Assembly: GCA_037577475.1 (NCBI GenBank)
Contig: CM075188.1
Coordinates: 18,209,001 to 18,273,000 of the forward strand
DNA length: 64,000 nucleotides
Origin: Chaunax sp. Z400
Lineage: Eukaryota > Chordata > Actinopteri > Lophiiformes > Chaunacidae
Direction: 5' to 3'
The position numbers and the translations under genes were made by a program. This document shows positions 1-9,430 of the stretch, in pieces. Under the pieces are notes generated by a model. The model made no database searches, had not been told where the DNA came from, and saw only the letters and a list, made by a program, of their open reading frames with translations. The number at the start of each line of letters is the position of its first letter. Within the stretch, counting starts at the first letter, position 1.

Positions 1-1438
1 TTCTCTCCTCAAAAAGTCAATACATTTGATTGAAAGACCCTGCAGGAACATTATGGCTGCTGAGAGAGATGTCTGGTCTGGAAAATGGATTGAAAAAAAG
101 AATGAAGTGAACTGGTCTGGTCTTGAATTATCTTGGCTGACCTTTACAGCTGTAATAGGACATCAAGGTGTGAATGACCCAGATTTTAAAAAGTGTTAGG
201 ATGTCTTTAAACAGCAAGTCCAGGTCCCTTCAAAGAGATCTGTCCCAGATAATTCTCTCATGGTTATATATCAAGTTAATCTGAAGTGTACGTGCTGTGA
301 CATGACAGATATGTCATTTGATTTTGCTTCAAGATGGTTACACTCCTCAGTGCTTTATGCCCCAGTTACCTGATGTGACATAAATGTTGACCGCCTTTTG
401 GGGGTATTTATTAGTAATATGACCTCTGATGCTTGCTGAGGTCCCACGTATTGCTTCTGGCAAGATCACAAAATTGGATTTCACAGTCAACAGCTGCCTA
501 CCAGGTGTGTTTGTGTGTTTAGGTGTTTGGAGTTTCAATGCAATGCTAAAAAAACAAAAACAGATTTAGTGTGTCTGTAACAATGTGATAATACTGTGAC
601 CAACCATCTCTCACGCTAATATGAAATCTAAAAGAGTTATTACATGCATGCATACACAGTCCAGCACATATAATCCGTACACCCACATTTTCTTTTTGCT
701 TACACAAGTTGGTTGATGGTAAAGAGTCTGAGAAGTAAACCAGATGGAAAGGTTGTGATGAAGAAGTCCTGATATGTGGGGCTGTTGTGTAGTCTGTGTA
801 TCAGGAAAATAGAAGACAATACAACAGCAGACCACATAAGTAGGTCAGTATGCCGTCACACTGTAATGCAGCAGGCTATGCAGGCCAGCAGTAGAGGAGC
901 ACCGGGGGTTATTAACATCCACACGGTGATGCATATCACAGTGTTGACACACTCTATATAACAGGGTGTAGGCAGCAAGGTCAGAAATAAGCCAGGCTCA
1001 GGCAGAAATTTCATTCTAATTTAATCCTGACTTTCCCCTCCCAAAAATAGGAGGAGAAAACTGGTTTGGGATTATTTGGTAATGTGAGGGGTTTGCAGAT
1101 CCAGCCTTAAATCTACCAACCTACTCGCCATCCAAATGAAACATGTTTGATATTTAGGGTTTAAAATCTGGATGATTACATAAGTATTTTCCGAGCGTGA
1201 CCACATTAACCCATGAGAGGCACATCCTGGAGCAGCTAACGGTGCAGCCAAACATCAGGAAGCATTTCGCCAAGTTGGCATCTCATGAGGCTAACTTTAG
1301 CTAGCATACTACTGTTTACAGAAACTGACTCTGAAGAATAGAAAATCCACGTTGACCTCGTCTCCATATCCATTTTCTCCTACGGATTTATTTGGCCCTC
1401 TGCTTATATTTTTCTCCCCTACATGTCTATAGGCCTAT
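1..1438. other. Non-coding stretch, no gene seen
   Basis: AT-rich, apparently unique sequence. The frames here are all under 85 codons, overlap one another on both strands, and show no recognisable protein motif. I see no RNA gene or clear mobile element. Confidence 0.6.
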
Positions 1439-1577
1439 ATGTAGAAGTATCCTTGAGCAAGATAGTGAACCCCACTTGGCTTATTGGCGGCTGCCCACCG
1501 CTCCTCAGAGATTCGTCAAATGCAGAAAAAGAATTTCCCCTTGTGGGATTAATAAAGTCTCTAAAATCTTTTCAAAA
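1439..1577 (+). mobile_element. SINE/LINE-type retroposon 3' fragment
   Basis: The block begins with the TCCTTGAGCAAGATAGTGAA motif, passes through a CCCACCGCTCCT segment and ends with CCCCTTGTGGGATTAATAAAG. From general knowledge, this order (CTTGAGCAAG, then a CACTGCTCC-like segment, then a TGTGGGAT-AATAAAG tail) is a very common 3' portion of fish SINE/LINE-derived repeats. Only the 3' part is visible and no target-site duplication could be assigned. A small 80-codon frame running across it is a by-product. Confidence 0.55.
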
Positions 1578-2410
1578 AAGGAAAATCAAACCATGACTAA
1601 AGCAAGTTGCCTCCTCGTGAGAACTCATGAATAGATCACATGAAGCAGTGCGTTGTTCCCTCTTGCAAGATTATTATAATAATACCCACTAGTGTGTGGA
1701 GTCTTTTTGTTTTCATATTTTGTAGAGTGCATTTTAGATTAGAAAGAAGGGCATGCGTGAAGTTCCTCCTTATGATGCAACCCAATTTCAAAATTGGTTC
1801 GTGTTAAGCAGACCTTCATCGGAGATCTGCAATTTATTAATAAAAATAATAATCTAAGCTTTGAGTTCAAGCCTCAAGTTTGTGAATAGCTGCCCTCCTG
1901 AAGTCACTGAGCTCCCATCAGTTCAAGCAGACCTGTTCTGGCCCAGATATCACTTGTATCTCAGTCTTACCAAATTGTATTTGCAGCTTTATGTCATAAT
2001 CAAATTTAAATGCTCATGAATAGCATTACTCTTGTCAAGAAATTCAAGGGGCCTTAACTTTACCCCAAAGATGTAAACACACTCTGGAGCTCCTCTTACA
2101 CGATCTGACTTTGAGGGACAACTTCGATATTCTGAGGTCAGGGTGTGGCCACGCATATGTCGTCAATGAACAGTACTGGAAATTGTTTCAATGCTCCTTT
2201 TTTGTTTTGTACTTAATATGAAGCCAACGCACCAGACATAGGACTATAGTGCACTTTACCAGTGCAGTATGAGCACTCACTCCTAGATATTTGTCTTATC
2301 AATAAGCAGTTTGCTTGCATGAAGCAACATGGTTGGATACAGAATCAATGTGATAGGCACGAAGAACGTAAAAAGGTTAGCAGTTTTTGAGCAACTTGAT
2401 ATTTTTTGTG
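1578..2410. other. Non-coding stretch, no gene seen
   Basis: AT-rich sequence with no open frame of note and no repeat I recognise. It ends where the minus-strand tRNA-derived SINE begins. Confidence 0.55.
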
Positions 2411-2590
2411 AGTAATTTTTTTCAGGCATTTTAGCCTTTAATTGATAGGACAGCCGAAGACGTGACAGGAAGTGCGTGTAAGCATGCGGCAAAGGGCTAC
2501 GGGTGGAATCAAACCTGCGCCAACTGCTAGAAGACTTTAGCCTTGATATAAGGGGCGCAGGCGCAACCAAATGAGCTAAAGGCACCCCAG
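2411..2590 (-). mobile_element. tRNA-derived SINE
   Basis: Read on the minus strand, the element starts near 2590 with a tRNA-like head. The A box is TAGCTCATTTGG (2567-2578) and the B box is GGTTTGATTCC (2505-2515). The tRNA-unrelated body contains GCCCTTTGCCGCATG and TTCCTGTCACGTC, and a T/A-rich tail after AAATGCCTG ends near 2411. The order of polymerase III boxes and the CCCTTTGCCGCATG body match a widespread teleost tRNA-SINE. The head cannot be a working tRNA gene: its anticodon region is scrambled and it runs straight into SINE body. A 100-codon minus-strand frame spanning 2283-2585 is only SINE read-through. Confidence 0.8.
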
Positions 2591-4944
2591 CAAATTGGTA
2601 TTTTAAAGCTGCACGATCTATTCTTTGGTTACAGTGGGACAGCAGAACATACTATTATAATGTTGTGGCAAACTTGTTACAGACAATTACCACATATGGA
2701 AAAAACAGTAGTATTCATTTGGAGTTGAAGCTTCTGGCCATCTGGCAAATCTAGGTAAATATTCACACCCCGTCTTGGTCTATTTTAGTTGTCATTGACT
2801 CCAAAGGTTGACTCTGTCGAATGCTCTACTTTATACAAAAACAAGTTCCTAAATGTTTCTGTCTGCTGTGTTGCAAGAGGCAGATGTTGAACTGGATGAT
2901 GAGTCTTCAGGACAGAAAACAATATAATATGACAATAAGCTGAGGGCCACTACAGAGTTTGGTAATTATTCTTTGTGTGTTTTGTCTGTACCAACTACCA
3001 TTACAAGCACTTTTATCCTCCGTGTCTGTTTTTTTTTTCTATTTCTTCTTTTATCTCATAGCTCCTGCATGAAATTACTAACGACCAAGTACTTGACATA
3101 TCAAGTGATCTTGATAATATGCTGCCAATGGAAAACTAACTGGTATACAAATGTAAACAAAATAATCTGATGAGCTCTTGCTCTTCTTCTGTAGTTGTAC
3201 AATCTCAGATATGTTTCCCACACTGCATTCACACAAACGTCTAAATGTTTTCATGCACAAATAAGGAACATACTTGTGAATGGTGGTCTTATGAACCCAG
3301 GCACAGGGTTTCATCAATAGATTCATCAATAGATCTATGCTGACTTTTATGAGGAAGATATCAAGAGAAACAGCGCCCTGATGAAAAGCAATAAACACGT
3401 CTGCAATTTACCTGATTACTCTTGCTCTGCTTGGACATTTTATCATGTTTTTCTTCTGGTCCGTTGAGCAAACCTTTGCCTGACTTAGGTATCTGAATTT
3501 GAAACATAATTTTTGGGAAGTACTCATCTATTATTCTATATTGAGACACAAAGTAGAGTTACACAATAATGTAGGTCATGTTACTCAGAGGGTTTGTTGC
3601 CCTTTACGAAGAGAGAACATTTTTGAATATTGGAGATGGGAGAGAAAGGCCATAAATGACATCAATTCTCTGAATGACGCACAGAGAAAAGAAAGGGGGA
3701 CAACGGAGGAGGCAGAAGTGTGCAGGTGAGGAGCTGACTGATTAAAATCTCTTGTAGTTAGGCTGATGGTCAGAAACGTGTCTGTGTGTGAGGACTTGCA
3801 CACAGTCAGATGTAAAAGCGACAGAGGAAATTAATTTCTCCTGGTAGGTGGAGGGTTCTTTTCTTGACGTGTCTGTCCTCCATGAGTGTGACCCATATTC
3901 AGTATCTAAACAACGCACAGGTGCTCCTACTGCCAATTTCACTCCCCTTTCTCTCTCTCTGTGTTTGTTTCTTTCATCACAGACAAAAAGAGGTACGACA
4001 AATTATTATTAAAATTATGCCTCTCTCTCTTCAGAAGGCAGCGAGTTGCCAGGGAAAATACTGACACTGGCATAAATGTTCAGCTATGTCATCAATGGTA
4101 TGAATAAAAATCCAAGGGAATGGAGCATTTGACCATTTGTTCAAACAGCCTTACTTTCTGCCAGCGTCAATATGAATATGAAATTTCAAAGCCCCACTGA
4201 GACGAAACCGTCCATTTGGACTTCAAGGAAGCCAATAGGTTTTTATTGTAACTTTCTTTGTCACAAGTGACAATGAAGATGTAGAAATATGTAAAAAAAA
4301 AAATCCTTATTATCAACTTTTAACTATTATAAGGCCTGAAACTCTTTTGCATGTCTCTTCACAACGTACAGTATGTGCTGCTTCAATAGATGATCTTTAA
4401 TTTGGCTTTCACTCAATTAAAATGTCAAATAGTCTTACAGCCGAGCTGCTGCATTTTTGTTTATTCTGTCAGACAACGTTGTGATCATAAAACATCTATG
4501 TCCAGCACAATTTGTCCGTGAATGCATGCATGTGCCCTCATGTGCACAGAAGCACCACAACCCTGCAGACTAAAAGATGTATAAAAAAAAAAGAAGCTCA
4601 CATGCATGCAATACATATACATGCTCACCCAACACATGTATCCTACACACAGAGACCACACTAAATGGGATAATGTTATTTAGCTATTCTTCATGAGGTT
4701 CTCTTTGCTGATTGTGGTTTGTCAAGGCCGAGTGGTTTGTTTTTGACACCCATCATTTAAAGTAGGCTGTACTCTAAAGACTTAATTGCACTTAAGTTGG
4801 GATGAATGTGATCTTGATTAAGTGGGTATTCATGGGGTTTGCAAGACAGATGCAGAGAAAAAGGGTCAAATGTACTGTATGGTCAAAATGAAGAACAGTT
4901 ACCAGTAGCCTCAAGAAACTGATTAAACTAGAAAAAGAAAGTTA
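2591..4944. other. Non-coding stretch with minor simple repeats
   Basis: Mostly unique AT-rich sequence. Short CT-rich runs lie near 3949-3962 and 4020-4032, and poly(A) runs near 4290 and 4585. Overlapping 60-106-codon frames between 2970 and 4064 lie on both strands with no protein signature, so I treat them as chance. Confidence 0.55.
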
Positions 4945-5121
4945 AACTAGACAACACTTAGAGAGTGCAAAACTCCACAGAGGCAGCTCAATTCCCCCAT
5001 TGCGTTATCGCACCTAAAAGCAATAGTCCTATGAAAATTTGACCCACATAATATGACTCCCTGACCACAAAAACCTACCATTGAATTTGGAATCACATTG
5101 GTATCATTATTAGTTTGATAG
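4945..5121 (-). mobile_element. Short inverted-repeat DNA element, one end lost
   Basis: On the minus strand this matches the element at 12831-13038. Shared blocks are the end AACTAGACA...AGAGAGTGCAAA, the core around GCTTTTAGGTGC with CATAATATGAC-type sequence, and the distal ATCATTATTAGTTTG segment. Unlike the 12.8 kb copy, the second terminal inverted repeat is missing: similarity stops near 5121 just before it should begin. This is a decayed, truncated non-autonomous (MITE-like) copy in the opposite orientation to its relative. Confidence 0.65.
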
Positions 5122-6604
5122 ATTCTGATTGATAGAAACCTGTTGCATCCTGATTGCGTTATTTGTGTTTTAACGGCATTTTTGCTTGCTTGGTGGTCGT
5201 CTGAGTAGGTGTGGCTGGTTCGGGTTTGTTCTTGTTTCTTTAGTTATGACATTGTGGTGTCTATTTGTGATGCCTGATCCTGTCATAGTGACAAGGTGAC
5301 ATTATTCTAGGGTAGTTTAATTGTGGGAGGATAGGACTGAAGGCCGAGGTGTGTCGATTTTTCCACTTGTTACGAGTGCTTCTGTAATGAATAGCCGATC
5401 CTCTGCAGGACTGTTAACGTCATGATTCCAAGACCATATTTAATTTATTTTTGTTGTACTTTCTGACCTTTCTCCTTTTCCACCTCATTCCCCCTCTCTC
5501 CTCTCCCACTCTCCTCCAATAGCCCCCCTCTTAAGATTCATCTTAAGAGAGGGGCTATTCATCTGACACACTGACATACAGTACATTTCTGAATTGATGA
5601 CCTACATTCATGACTCTGGACTTCCATTGCTTTCTGTAACAACTTCCGTCTTCTTCCTTTTGTTATCTCTGCCTGTCTCTCTCTAACATCCTCTTTCCCT
5701 TTCACACTCAGTCATCCATTTGTTTACATCTGTAACTGCTTCATTATGTGCTTGTTAAACTACGGTTTGCTCTCCTGCCTTTCCATGACTCTCTATGTGA
5801 AAGTGTACATGTATGAATGGTGAATATGCATATGTGTCATTCACGTTTCTATCCCTTACATGTTTATATGTTTATACGTTTCCAGCCCCTCTCCAATGGC
5901 CAATTTGACAGATTTGAAAAACGACAAAATAACGCTCCTTCGCAGACTATCCTTTGTACACTTAGGCCATAGTTTATATCTAAAATCATCCTGTCATCCT
6001 GTCTTTTTAAATTATGATTCTCTCTGTTTCTCTAGTTCTTTCGTGCTGCTGTTATGCACACTCTCTCACTCTCTCTCTCCCACTCCACACTGCCTAGTCT
6101 TCGTAGATTCACCAACCTCGTCATTTCATTAGCCTCGTCAGTCTAGGCAGTCATCAGTCACCACCACCAGTGTCAGGACTCCATGGGGGATCTATCTTGC
6201 TGTTGCTCAGGACTGATGCCCAGTCTCCCTGAAGAGTCTAAAGACTTTCTGACAATATACACGATATATATATATATGATAAATAATTATCTTAAGTTCA
6301 TTCACTTGTGTCTTGATTGAAGTTTTCTTAATTCCTGTGCAGTCGTAACATGCTATATACGCCCCTTGTCCTAAGGGTAAAGAATTATCCCCGTGTGCTT
6401 GGCCACTAAAATAAAGCAATTTAATTACATTTAACACACAAATTCTATTTAGCAGGAAGAAACAACTTGTTATTCATCACAAACTTTGTAAATATCTGTG
6501 TTTTCCCTTCTGAGAGTGCAGAAAGACTGAATTTACTCAGGAGACAGACCTAATTTTTATCACAATACACCTGTAATAATTGTTCTCTTTACTTAACATT
6601 ACTT
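5122..6604. other. Non-coding stretch containing a hairpin and pyrimidine tract
   Basis: No gene seen. A strongly pyrimidine-rich strand runs from about 5459 to 5530 and leads directly into the hairpin at 5518-5559. A short (TA)n run sits at 6263-6277. The remaining frames are short and without motifs. Confidence 0.55.
5518..5559. repeat. Near-perfect 19-bp inverted repeat with 4-nt loop
   Basis: Left arm 5518-5536 (AATAGCCCCCCTCTTAAGA) pairs with right arm 5541-5559 (TCTTAAGAGAGGGGCTATT) across the 4-base spacer TTCA, with a single mismatch in 19 pairs. The sequence could extrude as a cruciform or fold as a hairpin RNA. The stem is shorter than a typical pre-microRNA, so I do not call it an RNA gene. 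No flanking repeat family explains it. Confidence 0.85.
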
Positions 6605-6753
6605 TACCTTAATATTACCTCCTCCAAAAAGATTATGTTTTCATCAGCATTAGTTTGTTAGTTAGTTGGTTAGCAGGAAAAACACCAAAGTTACTCACCC
6701 AATTTCAACTGGGCAAAATTTGGTGGAAGGGTTGGGCAAAGGCAGAACACATT
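6605..6753 (+). mobile_element. Teleost interspersed repeat, left half (split by LTR)
   Basis: The ATTACCTCCTCCAAAAAG start, the GTTATG-like TTATGTTTTCATCAGC block, the GTTAGTT/GTTAGCAGGA run and GGTGGAAGGGTTGGGCA follow the order of a common fish repeat with a 'cctccgccaaggaggttatg' opening. The expected next segment (CATTAAATTTTGG...) is absent here and reappears at 7289, so the repeat is interrupted by the insertion at 6754-7288. Confidence 0.6.
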
Positions 6754-7288
6754 TGCGATGGCCTTCGTCTAGGTCACAAATTCTCTCTCTCTCTGTCTTT
6801 ATTTGACTTGTCTGTCTATGGGTGAGTAAATCATCTTGCTCTTCACATGCTCCACTCAGCTCCGCCTCCAATTGCATCTAACTGCTCAATTATTCATCAT
6901 CAACTCATCAGTCTGCAGTATTTAAACCCTGGTTCTCTTGCCACTCATTGGCAGGTTGTTCATTCTACTTCTGCAGTATAAATGTTTAGCCTCATGAATT
7001 TTTTGTGACTTTCTACTTTGCTTCCCTGTGCTAAATTGCCTCTTTGCCTACTACTAACGTTTGTTCTCCTCTGCTCCGAGATCAATCCTCTGCTGCCGAT
7101 TCTGTCAGATACTTGCTGCCAACCCAGTGTCTCCTCTCGCCATCTCATTACCTACCTGCCTCTCATTTTCCACTCAGCCACCACTTCCAGTTCAACCAGT
7201 TTCCTCCATTAATTGCGATAAACATTATTTAAACTACATATGGTATCTGTTTACAGCTTCTGGCTTCAAAACATTTTGGTTGTAACAC
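6754..7288 (+). mobile_element. Solo LTR-like insertion
   Basis: A block of about 535 bp splits an older repeat. It begins TGCGATGG and ends GTAACAC, with CATT present on both sides (6750-6753 and 7289-7292) as a plausible 4-5-bp target-site duplication. Promoter-like features include TATTTAAA at 6919-6926 and TATAAAT at 6977-6983, followed by a pyrimidine-rich region. The 3' part (ATAAACATTATTTAAACTA, then a TCTGGCTTC segment) resembles the end of the GC-rich LTR-like block near 23.45 kb. No gag or pol sequence adjoins it, so a solo LTR is the simplest reading. The three overlapping 62-74-codon frames at 7018-7285 are by-products. Confidence 0.55.
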
Positions 7289-7520
7289 CATTAAATTTTG
7301 GAGCAGATCTGGATCAAACAGTAGATTTTCACTTTCTTTAACATAGTGAGATATGGTGGTTTTCTACATTTACCCTAAATACACAAAAATTACTAAACCA
7401 ATTTCCACAAACTTGGGAGGGAGGTGGCATCGGCCAGGCAAGCTAAACAGGACATGTAGAACTGTTCAACCTTGGAGGTATACACCCAACCGAATGCTAT
7501 TGTGGCTATTATAATTATTA
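7289..7520 (+). mobile_element. Teleost interspersed repeat, right half
   Basis: This continues the element that stops at 6753: ATTAAATTTTGGAGCAGATC, then a CACTTTCTTTAACATAGTGA block, then CCTTGGAGGTATACACCC near 7470. These blocks, in this order, follow the 6.6 kb blocks in the family as I know it from fish genomes. No coding capacity remains. Confidence 0.6.
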
Positions 7521-7541
7521 TAGCAAGGTAATGCATAGGTC

Positions 7542-7642
7542 TCACGCCCAAAGTCAGCTGGGATAGACTCCAGCCCCCCTGCGACCCTACACAGGATAAG
7601 CGGCTACAGAAAATGAAGGAATGATGAATGAATGAATGAAAG
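7542..7642 (+). mobile_element. 3' tail of tRNA-like SINE (GGATAAGCGG family)
   Basis: CGCCCAAAGTCAGCTGGGAT, the CTCCAGCCCCCCTGCGACCC block and ACACAGGATAAGCGGCTACA are followed by a GAATGAATGAAT tail. The same order is present in the full-length copy at 29631-29979, of which this is the last 100 bp or so. It is 5'-truncated, as expected for retroposed copies. Confidence 0.8.
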
Positions 7643-9183
7643 AATCCTTATCCATCGTCTGGGGCTCGTAATGATGGAGCCTGAGGCAGCCTTTTTGCCA
7701 AACAGTCAAACCTTTTCTTGAAATCATTTAAACAGTGAATATCTAAACTTCATTTAAGTGTGAACTATATATACATGGTCAGGGGTGCAGTGTTTTGGGA
7801 GCAACCCAATTTGATATGTATGTAAGATGGAGTGCTTGTCGAGGATATATTTCTATTATTAATTATTTATACTTGACCTTGACAATTGTTGAAATAATTG
7901 CCACAGTAGTTACTTGAGTCTGATTTGTCCCTCTCTCATGACATGGCATGGCACGGCACCTCAAGACCCTAATAGGATTTGAAGAAGTTTTTAAATGGAT
8001 TTTAAGATCAAAGGTTTTTCTATTAAGCATTATTTCCTAACTGTAAATGAAAAAAATGTAAATACATTTCCTCAGATACTTTGAAGTATGTAATTAATCA
8101 GTGGGCTGTATTTCTACATTGTCTCCAAACAATACACATCTAGGTTGTTCTTGGTTTAAATAAATGGATGACAGCCTGTGATCGAGTGTGTCTCCCCACT
8201 TCCTGTTCAGCACATGCTGGGATATGCTCTCTCTTCACGTCAATGAAAAGTATACCAGTAATTGCAGAGAAAAAAAAAAACTTTTATTCCTGGACTTTTT
8301 ATTTTTTCGTGAACAAAGCATCACTCGCTCCTCACTCACAAGACTGGCAGCCACATTGACTGATATTACCTTTGAACAAGCAGCTGTATAATCAAGAATA
8401 AAAAAGGGACTCCGTGGTCACATGTTCTGCACACGTGCACAGAACGTGATGAGAAAGTCCACCTGTATGTTCCTGCTAACTGCAGTTTATAATAATGACA
8501 GAGGTCCTCTCTTGACTTTTTCCTTTTTTTTGGTGAATTTTAATCTCCTGCTCTTTTGTCCCTTTCACTTTGTTTTTCTCTTTTTTTGTTTAGGTCTTCC
8601 TCCTGTTCTTATTTCCTTGTTTTGTGCTTTTATCTTCCATTCCATCTCTATATCATTTTTCTTCTTTCTTCTTTCTTTTTCTTCTTTTTTTGCTTCCCTC
8701 TGTCACCTGCTTTCTCTGTGGACACGGAGTGGCTGCTGACTGATGTTTCTGTGCAGCAGATGATTAATCAGCCTATTTTCCCCCCAACACAGGGCAACAG
8801 GGTACCGCAGCAGGCGGCCATCGCACGTGCTTGTGCCTTCCCTCACAAAGGTGTGTGCTCACAGATGCAAAAACCCTATCTCTACTTCTGAGCAATATAT
8901 GTGTCTTGCGATTTTTCTAATTTGCGATTTTATCCTATTACGCTATAATTTGTTATTCATGCGGTATAATTTTTCTGCAATTACTAACAGCAGATTATTT
9001 ATTGTTTGATGAACCCTTTTTGTAAAGCATACACTTGACCAATGTCATACACTTTTTGACACTGTTAAATTCACTGAAGAAGAGCTCCAGAGAGGAAGGT
9101 AATAATTCTAATAACACCATGTTTCATTTGATACAAGAGTTTCATTCACATCTAAAATTCTAAATTGCAGCTTGTTTTTTTTA
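7643..9183. other. Non-coding stretch with polypyrimidine tract
   Basis: No gene seen. From about 8510 to 8720 the plus strand is strongly T/C-rich, with a nearly pure pyrimidine run near 8655-8692. This gives misleading 105- and 111-codon frames rich in Phe, Leu and Ser. The remainder is unremarkable AT-rich sequence. Confidence 0.55.
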
Positions 9184-9430
9184 TTAGGGCTGTCAATGTT
9201 AACGTGTTTATGCTCGTGATCAATCTGGATACCTTAGCGTGTAATTCTTTTTTAATGCAAATTAATCAAATCACCAAGTTTGACCCTAATTTCATGCCAT
9301 AATTTCAATATGGATGACTGAGGAGACAGTGTGTTGAAGTTTGATCAAACCAAAGTTGTGTGGACATATTGCAGTGATGAACTGTCTTTCCACCGAAGCA
9401 CAACACTGAAGTATCATCTTCTTTGATAAT
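9184..9430 (+). pseudogene. hAT transposon remnant with decayed BED-type zinc finger
   Basis: The block opens TAGGGCTGTCAATGTTAACG, an opening typical of fish hAT-like repeats. A frame at 9352-9423 reads KVVWTYCSDELSFHRSTTLK followed by YHLL and a stop at 9424-9426. This is the pattern of a BED zinc finger (C-x2-C ... H-R-S-T-x-x-L-x-x-H) found at the N-terminus of hAT transposases. The first cysteine of the C-x2-C pair is replaced by Trp, a stop precedes the segment at 9319-9321, and another follows at once. The copy is therefore inactive and only the N-terminal finger remains. The family assignment is from motif recognition, with no alignment. Confidence 0.6.

Noticed and set aside
2283..2585. 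100-codon minus-strand frame
   Set aside because: It is read-through of the tRNA-derived SINE, which has clear A and B boxes.
2505..2590. Possible tRNA gene on the minus strand
   Set aside because: The A and B boxes are present, but the anticodon region does not fold as a tRNA and the sequence continues into the SINE body.
5518..5559. microRNA precursor
   Set aside because: The stem is only 19 bp with a 4-nt loop, too short for a typical pre-microRNA.
8422..8891. Two overlapping hydrophobic frames (105 and 111 codons), like a membrane protein
   Set aside because: Phe/Leu/Ser richness follows from the T/C-rich strand. Both frames overlap and neither has a conserved motif.
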